Positions 47,101-62,100 of a stretch of DNA of 64,000 bases are shown piece by piece. The notes under the pieces are model-generated. The model saw only the letters and a program-made list of their open reading frames with translations. It was not told where the DNA came from and did no database searches. The stretch comes from Siphonodentalium dalli (taxonomy: Eukaryota; Mollusca; Scaphopoda; Gadilida; Siphonodentaliidae): NCBI GenBank assembly GCA_032622095.1, contig CP136064.1, forward strand, positions 50,228,073 to 50,292,072, in the 5' to 3' direction. Positions within the stretch are counted from its first letter, which is position 1. Each line of letters begins with the position of its first letter. Position numbers and translations under genes: made by a program.

Positions 47101-50100
47101 GGTGTACATAACCCTTTCATGACGGGAGCTGCGCTGGTGCAGCATTAGAAATCCTGTGCCAGAGCATTCTACAATGGGAGACAGAGAATGCATTGGCACA
47201 GGGTTTCAGGAAGCTCCAGTCATGGAACGGTTAATTGTAATTCTTAACATGCATAACATTCAAAACCAAAGCTGGTATACCACAGACATGGAAGCAGGAG
47301 TGCTGAGGTCAAATAAGCCACAATGTGTACACAACATTTACATCTCCTGTGTGTAACCTGGTAGAATTGCCGAAATACAATAAACAAATTTAAGATAACT
47401 AAATCAAGGGTTTATCGTCGTTTCATCTATTAGACCATCTTATAACATAGTCAGTTTTATACGTGGAGGTAAGACCACACAGAGATAATTTCACAGCGAA
47501 ATCGCTCCACTGTAGAAAGCAATGACCACTGGAATGCAACTGACAAATTTGCTTGGATACACGACAAACAAAGGTATCCAAAATGGATGGAATAGATTGA
47601 CAAATGAAATTTCAAAATAACTATCTCATCAGACCTAAAAAAAGTGGTGCTGTAAATTTGGAGAATGAGGTCTCCAGAAGGTGAATTTAGTGATTCTAGC
47701 CCACTGCGTTGGCATCACTAAATTCACCTTCTCGGGAACTCATTCTGCTTAGGCCTCATCTTCTCTAAAAGTCTTCATTATCAAATTCAATCTTTTTTAG
47801 TTTCTTTAGAATTTTGAAACAACAATTGTAACCAAACTTTTGGCATGATTTCTTAGTCAGAGTATTGTATACAGCAGCTTTCATTCAGGTTACATTCATG
47901 AAATGTAGGATAAATCATATGTTAACAAGTAGCAGAAACATGTTCAACACCATAAATTAATATTACTTCAAGATAAGTTCAACACCATAAATTAATATTA
48001 CCTCAAGATAAGTTCAACACCATAAATTAATATTACCTCAAGATATGTTCCTTCAATTCCAGGAAAACACAAACTACCTAATAATCTTACTTATGTTCCT
48101 CTTCTACTAACGATGGAACTCGTAAACCTTTAGTATTTACTTTTATTATATGCTTGCCTATAAAATAGCGGAGAATTACCGAAATGTAAATTGTCGTATG
48201 TATCCCTCAGAAGCTACAGTGAAATATGATTTTGTTATTTTATTGTAGCTTTTTGTTATATAACTGTAGCTTGCAGAATGATGTCATGACTTGAAATCGG
48301 TCTGTTACCTATCAGCTGATCGGTGTCAGAAATTTGGGTCAGCCAGTTGTTGCTTTCATTGTATTGTTTAATTTGTTGTGCTATTAAAAGTGAAATTTTA
48401 GCAACATTAAGCATAAAGAAGGTGCATATAATAAAAAGAACACCTACAGTTTTTGTTTGAATACCTGAAACATCTTACTTAAAACTCTAAATGTTATACC
48501 CCGATGTGCAGTTTACTGACACCCGCATACCGGTTTACTGCCTGCAGCGGTCATTATAGGATGACCAGCGTGAACATTTTTGATTGAAAATCTTATCTTT
48601 TATTAACTATTTTATTAAGTGAAATAGATCATTGGAATTTTTGTTGTTATTGTTGGACGTGTTGCCAGAAGAGAGCATCTTTGGTATAAACAAGTTGCAC
48701 TATAAACTGTTAATAAGAACACATAATGATTCAATAAACTAAAGGTTTGGTGTGGTGCATCATTTAACAATTGAATAACATTTCTTGGTAGGTGTTGAAA
48801 CATTTTTCTGCCATCATGTTTAACTTTTGTAGTGCCAGGGTTGAACAGATCAGCCTTAAAATAGCGGTATCAAGTATGTTATACACCAGACTTTATGAGG
48901 CCAGGGCTCGATTTAACAGGATTCGCATTGCAATTTGCGATGCGATTTCCAATTTCTGCTAACCAATTTACAATGAAAAAACATGTATTGGTTGGGAATG
49001 CTATATAAAATCTACCTAGTACTGCAGAATGCAAAACAAATTTAAAACATTAAATCAACCCCTGTATGAGGCAATGTGTTCATTGCTTCATATGCAGGGT
49101 TCGAAATGTACACATGTCCACCTGTCATCAACAGGTCACTGCTCCTAAATGACAAGAATATTTTTATGGTACCTGTCACAACTTCAAACCTGCAAATAGA
49201 GTGTCTGTCATTTGCAGAATAAGGTCCCAAGAGGGTGAATTTTTCAATACATTATCAAATTAGGCAGAAATATAAACTTTCATAAGGGTAACTGGATTTG
49301 CTGGCTATACCACTTTAACTACACTATTTTAGGAATGATATGTTTAACCCTGGCAGTGAAGAGAGTTGAGGAAGATTAGAGAACAGAAACTAACCTAGAT
49401 TTTTCTTGTATCTGGTCGTTCAGCTTGGACATTTGTGCTGAATAATCCCCAGAATTCTGCATCAACTCCGAAATTTGTTGCTCCTTATAAGGAATAAAAT
49501 CAAAAACACAAAAGTAAGACCCAGTGCCATACTACACTATGATGATAAACATGTGTTCATATATCTCATTCTACTTACATCAAAGTATGACAACATTTAC
49601 TTCAAAAATATTACATGATCAGAATTGACCTGTTATGGATAAATGAATGTAGGTGTGCATGTGGTTTTAAAGGAAATATGACCATGAATTAAAACAAAGT
49701 TTGGAAATTTGGAAATTGAGAAAAGTTTTCAGTTTTTAGAAATGCAAGTATTCTTGCTCATTGTAACTACTTTCTTTGTTTTTGTATACAGTTGGGGGAC
49801 AAATCTTAGAATATTTTCTGCATTAGTGGAGATTAATACAGATACACAGTTAAAAATGGCATGTTTGGTATTGTACAACTGATGTGTTTGGATTTACTAG
49901 TACACATTCACCAAACAAATAATTGTCACCATTTGGTCAGAATACTGAACAGAGGCAATTAAAAAAACAAACCAAAAATCCTGATCCGTATAAAAAAAAA
50001 ATCCATTTAATTCTTTTTGCAGTGAATCATTAGTATTCCAGTCATGTGTATACCGTATTTGCTAGTACAATCTATGTTAAACTCTGAAAACATTCACTTT

Positions 50101-53100
50101 TATTCTAGATTCATAAGTATTCCATGTTTTCAATTAACCTTGAAAATGGAAGGTAAAAGAATGTTGCACTGATGAATAACAGGGAAGATTACTGCCAACA
50201 CAAAAAAGAACACAACATTACACACATCTAAAAGTCAATCCAATATAGCGTGTGAAACTATGATATCCAATCAAATATGGGCTATTTCGGTATGATGGAT
50301 GATGGTTTCGTGAGACTAAAATGACTGTCAGTTGCATGTTATCATTGGCAACTGAAAATTACTATAGTTGCCACCATAAGTACAGTAATGCCCTATATAA
50401 TCAACTCCTTAACCACAGTAGAATTATGGGTAACTTTTGAGGATTTACTCTCAGTGACAGCTTTCTGATGAATGGCAACACGCCATATTTCCTACTAAAT
50501 CCTGAAAAGTTACCCATAATTCTGCTGTGGTCAAGGAGTTGATTATTTAGGGCATTACTGTAGCACATGATGAACAGATAATAGAGGACAGTAAACCATA
50601 CACAAGTAAATTGCCTCCATATATGGACATATACATGTATGGCTTGTTTCATCAGCTTGAGATGATAAATATTTTTGGTATTATCCCATGCTGGCACAGA
50701 GATTTTATGGAATCTTAAAGAGACTATGTATAAATCCTAGCTACAGACATCAGGACATCAAACAAGATGATCCATGCATGAAAGAATTAATGCGATATTC
50801 AATATGAATCATGATGGATTGGTGGGGTAAAAATAAAATACTAAAGAGTCAGGAGGTATAACCAAGGGTTGAGGTCATGATAGCAAGAAAAAACAAGTTA
50901 CTTTGATGATGCATGATCTGTAATTCTCTAATTTAACCCTTTCTGTAATAAATGGATTCCCCCACTCAGTTATAAAAGTGTACATTGGAATGGTCCATTA
51001 TTCATCTGGAGGGGTTTTCACGAAAAACAAGCCAACAACAGATAATAAAAGTGCAGAATGATTCCTATTTATTGGACGACTATGGTCGTTTATTGAACTT
51101 ATTATCTGAACATTTCCTATGAGATAACTACTAGTAATCGTCAGTGATGCTGTCCGACTGAGAATCACTAAAATTGGATGAACTACACACACAACCATAA
51201 CTCATGTATAAAAAAGAAAATCAGACAAATCTGGTTTAGAAATATATCTAGATATTGTTGTTAAAGAAACACATACCAAAAATTGAATCGGTTGACGTTT
51301 GTTTCAGTTATTGAACTAACAGTTGTAAAATTGCTAAAAATTGAAAAACTAAGGGCTATAAGTCAGGTTAAATAAAATCTGACAAACGTGGTTTTAAAAC
51401 TCTGTCGAAATATTGTTGTTAAAGATACCTATAACAAATATGAATGGAATCGGTTGACGGTTGTTCCAGTTATCGCGCTAACTGGACATAACATTGCATA
51501 TAATAGACAAACTAAGGGCTGTAACTCAGGTTAAAAAAAATTAACAAACTTGGTTTTCGAACTCGATTGAGATATTCATGTAATAAATATGAATGAAATT
51601 GGTTGACGTTTGTTGAAAAAAGTTGGGGTGGGCCTGATTTTGTGTGTGCAGCTGTGACCATGACAATAAACTCACATACTAAAAATCCATCTATAAACGG
51701 CTAAGTTATATAGGTTTGGGGCCACCTGCCCAGACAAAAACCATCCCCCGTCAAAGCGTAAGTCAAATTTTTGAAACATAGACTAAAATTCAGGCAGAAC
51801 TGGTTTTCAAAGTCATCCAAGAGATTCATGAGTGGAAGCCATGACTCAAATTTGGTAAAAAATGGATTATGTTTGTTAAAGTTATCGCGATACAGATGGA
51901 CAGACACCCACCATCATTCATCAATCGAGTTTGTCAGACAACTCGACCAATAATTCTTTACGGTTCTCTAAAACAACTGCCAGCCATGACCGGTGAAGGA
52001 GTGGCCTGGAGGTATCCCGAAGGTATTACGATTCCAGTCGATCCCCTGGAATCGTAATACCTTCGGGATACATCCGGGCCTGCTCCTCCGCCGTCATGCG
52101 ATCATAGTGGTATGTCATCGACATTTATTCCAGTTTGGTCAGGACCACCTGCATTTGGGGGATTCCATGGAAGGGGCTTCCTCTGATCAAATGGCTCATC
52201 AGAACTTATTCCCTCTGGCCTTGGGGGCGCAGCTTGATGATGCCCCAGAATTTGAGGGGGTGACCTTGGACAGGCCATAGCTACTTATCCCAAATGCAAG
52301 AGCATTTGTCTTGCGTCGAACCATTTCAGAGTAGGCCTCTTCCACAGTCTGGTATCCCAACCTGATGCAGCCAATTCTGTTGGCGTCGATCTTGACATGC
52401 TTCTATGCATCGCATGGCGTCGGCAGGTTTGACGACGATGAGCAAGAATCGCGGGTCGACAGTGGGTCGTCAGGCACACTGTCGGACGAGGATTCTTTTA
52501 TAAAAGAAAAAAGAAGAAAAGAAAAAGAAAGAAGAAATAAAAAGAAGAAAGAGAAAAAATAGCCTTTGGAGGATGTTCTGGGTGGGGTAGACTCGTTGTC
52601 ACGTGACGCTCTTGCTCTCATAGTCTAGACATAGCGCACCAGCCAAATGGCCTTCTGACTCTTCCCCATGGTGCAGTGGCCCACATCATTACAAGATGGG
52701 GTCCAGTCGATCCCCTGGAATAGTAATACCTTCGGGATACATCCAGGCCACTCCTTCACCGGTAGGAAAGAAAGGCTGAATGATCTGGGTGGGGAAGACT
52801 TGTTGTTGCGTGCCTCCAAGTGCTGCACCAACCAACCTTCTAACTCTTCCCCATGGTGCAGGGGCCCACATCTCCACAAGATGGGGTCCAATCCCCTGGA
52901 ATCGTAATACCTTAGGGATACCTCCAGGCCACTCCTTCACCGGTAGGAAAGAAAGGCTGAATGATCTGGGTGGGGAAGTCTTGTTGCGTGCCTCCAAGAG
53001 CTGCACCAACCAGCCTTCTATCTCTTCCCCACGGTGCAGTGGCCCACATCTCCACACGATGGGGTCCAATCTCCTGGAATCGTAATACCTTCGGGATACC

Positions 53101-56100
53101 TCCAGGCCACTCCTTCACCGGTCATTTTGCAATTTTGATCATTCTGCTACATTTGATCATTTCGAAATGTACCCGACACTCGTTATGTGCGCCATCATAG
53201 ATCACTGATGCTTCTATGCTTGTTCATCAAGTCCGCTGTGGTGTTCTCTAATCCCATATATACTGGTATGCAATGATACCTTGGATCATGATGGCGTTCC
53301 CTGCTCTCTACATTATACGAGGCTGGAGTACAGATGTGTGGCATGATATAATGAAACCTCATACCTCGCTATGATATCTGCAGCATATCATTTTTATATC
53401 TGGTTTGTGTATCACAGGGAGCAATTTACTTTCGATATCTGATTAGCAAATGATCTCACATTGACATGGTTGGATAGCATTTTTATAACATCATACATGT
53501 ATAAAGAAATTCCTCGCTATTACCGGTATCCACATTTCAGTGGCAAATCGCGATGCGATTCCAGTTAATTTGCTCCCTGGTGTATCATAAGCATTCTGAT
53601 ATCTTATGGCCTACACAATGGCTGCATGTGACATCAGTTCATAATGTGAACTGTCGAGAGAGCGAAGAAGATGACAAAGAGAATAGGATGCAGCAAAGTT
53701 GTACTTGCTCGGTTGTCTCGCTAGCATGAATTATATGGCACTACCTGGGATGTTTATTCCAAAAACAAGGGGGGCGGGCGGTACACATTTGAGCAATGTC
53801 GTAATCTGAATTGGGAGCTCTTTCACGTAACATAATCATATCTGATTCATGACTAAATCACATTTACATGAATCATGTTTCGGAAGAGTACATTCCCATC
53901 GAATTTGGATATTAATTAACTTTATTGCTCGTGCCTCCTCCTGGGCTTGCATTCTAATCCATATAGTTCAGTTGAGGGCTTCTCCTTGGCGGAAAAATAT
54001 AATATTTATAAATAATATTACTTTTTCCTTAAGGGAAGCCCGAAACTGAACTATCATAGATCCCTCCCATGGTGGTGCCATTCCCAACCCCGCGACTCGC
54101 AAATCTCATGATTAAGTCGGAAATAAAAAACTGACTAGACAATAGATAGAATGCGGGTGTATTCATGCGAGACTAATCTGGACACGGATGTGAGTGGGGT
54201 CGGCACAGCAATAAAATTTTAACCCTCCTGATTGACACAAGGCCGGAGACGTAATCCGGCCAAAACCGGCCAAATAAAGCTTCAACAGCCTAAAATATCT
54301 TCGGTCTGTCTCAATAGAACCATACAAATATGGATATCATTGGAACCGGCTCCTTGACCACATTGTGATAGTTACAGTTATACCCTGTGCCAATGTATTC
54401 TCTTATATATGCGAGTCGACCATAGGTCGCCTCGCATATATAAGAGAATGCATTGGCCTAAAAAAAAATTTGTTTTAACACTTTTTACCATTTTTTCTTA
54501 CATTCTTTAACAATTTTATAATTTTTAATGTGTTAAGCCAATGCATTCTCTTATATATGCGAGGCGACCTATGGTCGACTCGCATATATAAGAGAATGCA
54601 TTGGCACAGGGCCCTTCTGTTGGGTAAAGGGTTAACACAATTACAGTCAACCAATATGTTTGTAGTGTTTGAAAGTACGTGTCGTGATAATGGAAATGGT
54701 CTGATGATTTTGGTGAAAGGACATATAGCAGAACTTAACACATGTTATAGCTAACAGGCATCTGATGATTTTGGTGTAGGGACATATAGCAGAACTGAAC
54801 ACATGTTATAGCTAACAGGCATCTGGGTTTTACTGAAAAATAAGGAAACAGCTTACTAAAGATAATAATCTATGTATAACTACAGCAAAGCAGTGAACAA
54901 CCAAATTATATATGACAGCAAATAAGCACATTCAAATACTGAGGTTCTGTAAATTTGTTTTCCCCACAAATTATATGACATAAGTCTGAATAAGAAGAAT
55001 AAATGAAAGAAATGAGTCACATCTACTGAAAAAATGTATAATTTAGAGCATATTGAAAAAGGCATTAGACAAGAGAGTTTTGGGGCATTGAGAGGTCAAA
55101 TATGAACCAGTTTCAAATGGAAATAGTTAAGTTTTTCCTAAATTTGATATAAAACTCCCAATTCAAGAACCACAATATATTGGACACCTCAATGACAGGT
55201 TCCAAAGGTTGTCTGACTCCTATGTTCAATTCATGTAAAATAGACAAAATCTAATAAACATTTTAACCCTTTCATGATGGGAGCTGCGCTGGTGCAGCAT
55301 TAAATATCCAGTGCATTTTGTTATATATGTGAGTCTCCCATATATAAGAGAATGCACTGACTTACAAGATCAAGAAGGTAAATATTGTTAGACCAAATCA
55401 TTCTCTTATATATGCGAGGATCCATATGGGAGACTCCCATATATAAGAGAATGCATTGGCAAAGGGTTTTCAAAAAATTTCAGGAACCTTCAGTCATGGA
55501 CGGGTTGGATTATCAGAATAATCTGATTTCACAATTTATTATAATTTGATAGGGATCTTATACCAGATAGGTTAGAAAAATCTCTGTTCAAGCAGCTGGT
55601 TCAAAGGACAATTTATCAAGATCAAGCCTTGAAATAGGGTGTCTGTCATTTGCAGAATGAGGTCCCCAGAGGGTGAATTTAGTGATGCTACCCCGCATAG
55701 CGGGCTAGCATCACCAAATTCACCCTCTGGGGACCTCATTCTGCTTACACCTCAGCAGAATGAGGTTCCCAGAGGGTGAATTTGGTGATGCTAGCCCGCT
55801 ATGCGGGGTAGCATCACTAAATTCACCCTCTGGGGACCTCATTCTGCAAATGACAGACACCCAATTTCAAGGCTTGATCAAGATGCTCAGTATACGTATT
55901 TAACTATTATAATATAATTTAATGACTGCTGATTATGTTGAAGCACATGGGGTTGATGACATGTGGGAGAAACAGAGGTATATAGAGAGCTAGGAGAGGA
56001 AAGCAATAATATTCTGCCCCTACAACACAGTATGTGATACAACAAGTTCATATCATTCCGTATCCATGACAACCATCATTCTATAGATCTAAAGTGACTG

Positions 56101-59100
56101 ATCAATCAGAGACCAAACATGAAAACCCTGTGTCTGCAGAAATGTAATTAAAATCATTTATAGCTGTATTAAGGTTACGGCCCTGTAAAGCTTTGAGATT
56201 CAATTTGCGAATCGGGCTGCTGATTCAATTTGATTCGAATATTTTTGAATCACCTAGAAAACCCTAGAATAATATTTGTGGTATTTCGACTGAAACAGTG
56301 ATATAATTTTACTCAAACAACTTGTTAATCGCTAAAATTACTAAATCATTTTTAAAACATAACACAATTTATACACACAGTGTAAGAAATCTGAAATCAT
56401 CATTTCAAGTAAAAGTACTTGAACATATATTAAAAATATTGTTATTATACTAGTAATATTCCATAAAATCAAAATCAAAATTAAGACAAGAAAGGGCCTC
56501 AGATTAATTCTCAGGGCACTTTATATTTCAGATTGTTCAGGGAGAAGACCACCCCCTGCTCTGGCCTGTGGACCTCTGGTAGATCTTGCTGATATTTGGA
56601 TGCAAAACTATCACATGGTCAGAATCAATTTGAATTCTCCTCACTTCCAATGGATGTTAAACCTTTGTAAATAAAAATTGATTTACATGGAATTGCAGAC
56701 ACAGGGAATTCAGGCTATCCATGACCACAATATAAATCCAATGCAGCATTCGTTCATACACCTGATTGCAGTTAATACCTCAGATGTACTACTGCTGTCT
56801 GTAGTGGGGCAAAATTCCAATAGTCAGTTTAGCTGTAGAAAAATCACAGAAAGAATAAGATGATGGTCTGAGTGGATGAACAGTTATGGTTGAGGAAGTT
56901 ATGAAATCAGTACAGATTTTGCTACATGAAAAACTCTTATGAGGTATAATGTAATTAATGTGAAGCAATCTTTCTTGAGAACAAAATTAAAACTTGATGT
57001 TGAAATACTGCAATAAAAAATAATGATTCTGAACTAGAACCAAGAGGACCTAGAACCAACAAGACAACTGTGATGGTGACCTAATGAAAAACACAGCAGA
57101 AAAGAAATGGTACTCAACATTAAATTACCCAAAGTTTAATAGCAGGCTTATAGAATACAACCAGCGTAGAATTAGTGGTTCTTATATTCTTAACCCTGAG
57201 GTTTATGACAGGATCTGCACTGGTGCAGCATTAAAGATCCTGTGCCAGTGCATTCTCTTATATATATGAAAATCTCCCATAGGCAGATTCGCATATATAA
57301 GATAATGCACTGGTTTACAATGTCAAGGTAAATATTGTCAGGTCAATGCAATTTATATATATATATGCGAGAGCTCCCTATGGGAGACTCATATATATAA
57401 GAGAAAGAGAATGCATTGGCACAGGAGAATTGACTTTTTTTTATTTTATTTGAGTAATATTTCAACCTCTTCCTCCAACTAAGTTCCTAACATCTACCCA
57501 ATGAAAATCAATCTTAAAGGTCCTCAGGGCGTTCTAAATGTGAAAAGTGAATAGTTATTGAAACTTTACCGATCAAATAATATATAATAACTTGTGTGAC
57601 TGACACCGTGCCACCATATATCACCTAAAACATATCTGCTTTTCAAGGTGTCCATATTTTACTCATTACGATGAAAGATAATATATGGTGAATTGACTGC
57701 CGCCATTGCTGTTGCCAACAATTTAATGAGGAAATACGCAGCGCAGTCTGCACAGCACATTGATCATAATCAGCTTTATGCCATTATCAGTATCAATATT
57801 TTAGAGTTATAAATTGTTCATTACTGAAACATGCAGAATCTCAACACCGGAGGATTGATAATGAAAATATGTGACCCGCCATATCAAATCCAGTCGTAAG
57901 TCGGGATTTTTTTTACCTTGTGCCAATGCATTCCTTATATATGCGAGTCGACCATAGGTCGCCTCGCATATATAAGAGAATGCATTGGCCTAACAATTTT
58001 AATAATTTTTTCTTGTATTCTTTAACAATTTTATAATTTCATCCATACAGAGCCCCAGACAAACATGAGCAGACGACACTCTTCTATATGCTTCTATATA
58101 TGTGTGGGGCTCCCTGCAGGGTAATGGATGTTTTTTATTTTATGTCCTAAAAATTGTAAGAAACATTTATTTTAACAAAATGATAAAAAATTGTTAGGCC
58201 AATGCATTCTCTTATATATGCGAGGCGACCTATGGTCGACTCGCATATATAAGAGAATGCATTGGCACAGGGTAAAAAAATCCCGACTTACAACTGGATT
58301 TGATATGGCGGGCCACATATGAACAAACTCATTCTATTTCGATGATCTTCTTGGTAATATTTTTCAGCTGTACCAATCGCGAACCTTCTTACATGGCTTT
58401 AATCATCCAACAAACATCCATGACAGATATGAAAGTTCCAGAAATTTTAGCGCAGAAGCTGTTGCATGTGTTATCCCATTTTTGTTCACACAATTTTGGC
58501 AAAAAGTTATCAATTTATACGTCAATGAATATAATATTAAAACAACTACTAACACTAGTACACATTATACAGAAGAACAATGGATAAGACAGTGAAAGCG
58601 ATAAATGATGGGACTGAAGCCATTGAACCAGTACAATGAGATGATTATGAACACAGTAAAAACAACATTGATGAAATAATGACAACAGTTGTTATGGGTA
58701 TAAGGGAAACAACTCCTGCTCACCAGTTTAAGTTTGTCTTCAGTTAGTTGTTCATTCTTCTCAACACCAGAATCACTTTGTCGCTGGAGATCTGTGAAGA
58801 GAGAAGTACCGAAAATAATCACTATTTTAGACAAAATAAACGTAGAAGGATGACAATCCATTGGAGACTATGAACATGTTTCAACCTCATTTGAAAGTGC
58901 TCCTGATGGCAAACAGCATATTTTCTTGCATGTCATGTTTGTCTCCCATCAATTTTGACGGGCAATCCCCTAGTACTTCATTAAGGACTGTTGAAAAACA
59001 TATCATGTCATGAATGTGTTTGTGGACACTGTTTTCACTAGATTGTTGGATAATTTTGGACTTTTATAATGCTATGGCTAAATGACTTATGACAAATTCA

Positions 59101-62100
59101 AGTGAGAACCTGGTTAGCATTTTCATGTTGAAACAATTGTTATGTAAACAAAACTGTAATAATGATGGCAAACATCAGCATGGAATATAAGGCCAAACTT
59201 TTTTATTTTACTGCTTTACGGATCCGCCGACCCTGTTTTCTATGGCCCGACAAGGAAATAAAAATCAAATATAATTTTTATTTTTATTTTCACAGCCGAC
59301 CTTAGCTGTTTCTGCTTATCAGTAACAAATTATCTAACCACATTTCACTGGTGATTAAAGATGCATACCGGTAGGACACACCAACTATAGAAATCTCTGG
59401 CTTTAATTACTTTTAAATACATCCAACATGAAAACTGAGAAGTCAGCTTGAGTTTATATGTGTCGGCCACCAAGATACCTGTATGCTTTCTATAAATCTT
59501 GACATCTCTTTAAAACTTTAAATGGCCTTTAGAATACATTTTGTATTCCTGGGAATTTATGGTGATCTTTATGACTGAAGACCAATAACAGCCCACAAGG
59601 TTTCTTAGATAGGAATGACAAACTAATGAGTATGTGGGTTTGCTCAAGTTACACATTCACTTTTTATCACTACCACTAATCTCACCATTCCCATGTGTGT
59701 ATTAACCTCTATACTAAATACTCATTGACCAGACAATTTAAGTAGATTCCTTAGGAAATGTTCAGATATTAAGTTCAACAAGTTCTAAACTTATTATCTG
59801 AACATTTCCCACCAACTAATATAAATCCTTCTGCAAATATATTATCTGTCGGCTACTTATTTTTCCATGACATCCATCCAGTTGAATAATGGACTTTTTC
59901 AATGTATACATTATAACTGAATGGGGGAGTCCATTTATTCAATAATTAAAATGTTGAACAAAAACAAACTCTTTATTTTTTTTTTTCCTCAATATTATTC
60001 AATAATCTGAGCTATGTTTCAAATAATAGTACTGGATTTGAATTTTGTGATATACATCCGAAAAGTGTTCTCTATAAATGACTGACAGAGAATTATAAAG
60101 ACACTGTTACCACCTTAGCAAATGTCCAAAAAAAATAAAATGATTCAAGCATTTTTTTTCCCTTTTTTTTTTCTTCCGACGACCCTACCAAACCAAGGTT
60201 AAAAAAATCCGTAAAGCAGAAAAATAAAAAAGTTTGGCCTAATTGAAGTGAGATATCTCACTGGACATGAGAAAATAATAATATTCAGATAAACAAATAA
60301 CTCTAGAATGAACAAGAGACGCGCTCTCGTCTGGTGTATACCCCCATGTAGCATACCGCCTTGAGTGGGCATACCCTATCAGTATAAGTCACAGGACTGT
60401 TACCATGTTCTATCACATCAACGGATCTTCTTCTTTTTTTTTTTTAAAGCTGTCCTTGTATTGAATATCTCCACCAAATTCCGTTGAGTTGAGATCTGAT
60501 GACACATGGTTAAGACATCCATGCAGACAGACAAAATTTCAACATTTCTACATAAACAAAGAGAAATAACCATAGAATGAAGAATGCAAACAAAGCCAAT
60601 TAAAACTTCTTTGGAAGTCCTCATTATGGTGAACCTTAATACCAACTTCCATTGAGATCTGATGACCCATGGTTAAGACAAAATATCAACATTTCTATAT
60701 AAACAAAGAGAAATAACCCTAGAATGAAGAATGAAACAAAACCACTGAAAATTTTTGGAAGTCCTCATTATGGTGAACCTTAATACCAAATTTCATTGAG
60801 ATCTCATAACCCATGACTGAGATATTTGTTTGGGCGGACAAATGTATAATAAATGAAGGAGTGTAACTCTAGAATGGAAAATGCAAACACCAGTTGACAC
60901 TTCATTGAAAGCCCCTGTGATAGTGAATATGCATGCAAAATTTCATCAAGTTCTTAACCAATGACTGAGATACTCAGGAGGATGGACAAAAAAATCATAA
61001 TTTCCAGATAAACAAAAATGAATAACTCTAGAATGGAGAATGCAAACAACACCGGTTGACACTAAGTTGAAAGCCTTTATTGGGATGAACATCCATACAA
61101 AATGCATCAAGATCCTATAACACACAAGCCTTGAAATAGGGTGTCTGTCATTTGCAGAATGAGGTCCACAGAGGGTGAATTTAGTGATGCTACCCCGCAT
61201 AGCGGCCTAGCATCACCAAATTCAACCTCTGGAGACCTCATTCTGCTGAGGTGTAAGCAGAATGAGGTCCCCAGAGGGTGAATTTGGTGATGCTAGCCCA
61301 ATATGCGGGGTAGCATCACTAAATTCACCCTCTGGGGACCTCATTCTGCAAATGACAGACACCCTATTTCAAGGCTTGATAACCCATAGCTGATACCCAA
61401 GCAGACGAACAACAAATTAACATTTCCAGATAAACAAAGATGATTAACTCCAGGACTGAAAACCCAAACTAATTGAGAATTCCTCTGAAAGTCCTCATAG
61501 TGGCGAATATCCATACCAAATTCCTGTGGTTGAGATATCTGCTCAGATAGATGGATGGACGAATGGATCGGATGCACATAATCGAGTAAATCCATCATTT
61601 TCTTCGGTCATGGGGGGCATAAAAATGTGAATGTCATTGGATACTCTTCTGAAAGCACTCCTAATGCTGAACATATATATAGAATATAATTCAAATCTGA
61701 TACCCTACAGCCGAGATATCTTCCTGAGCATAAAATCAAAGTTTCCAGATAAAGACAAAGAAGGATAACTCTATAACTAATTTCATTGATGAGGAACATA
61801 TTATTTTTAAATCTTGAGTGTAATATTGTTGAGTGTAACCTGCGGATGGTATGCAGGTCAACGGAGTATCTGAGCCATATTAACTTACCTGCGAGTCTTG
61901 ACTGAACACTCTGGAATTCTGTGTTCATATTTTTAGATGATTCATCATTGTCTGTAAGTTTCTTATTCATCTCTGTGTGAGAGAAATAATTTAAATGCTG
62001 TATAATTTATATAACTGTAAACCTTTGTTATAAAATAGTACTTCTATAAGGACTGTTGAAAAATAGCATGTCATGAATGTGTTGGTGCACACTGTTTTCA

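Larger units (their letters stand above)
42713..49394 (-). other. CLIP1 intron w4-w5 (6.7 kb)
   Basis: Contains the 43 kb TIR candidate, the 43669 inverted repeat, P1 with nested A, G copies, B (47111) and the 35 bp tandem repeat. 45380-46360, 46660-47100 and 48060-49180 are AT-rich and unassigned. Confidence 0.75.
49484..58723 (-). other. CLIP1 intron w3-w4 (9.2 kb, longest seen)
   Basis: Contains F (50383), C (50933), P4, the 51988-53122 element, A (54254), B (55263, 57190), G (55623) and E (57870). 49500-50370, 53130-54240 and 55890-57180 show no supported feature. Confidence 0.75.

Noticed and set aside
48836-49356. Element between GTGCCAGGGTTGAA and TTAACCCTGGCAGTG
   Set aside because: The two ends face away from each other, so they cannot be TIRs of one insertion; probably independent fragments or chance.
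52625-53200. Overlapping ORFs of 70-126 codons in the 52.6-53.2 kb repeats
   Set aside because: Translations of 181 bp direct repeats on both strands at once; only the 52199-52405 frame looks protein-like.
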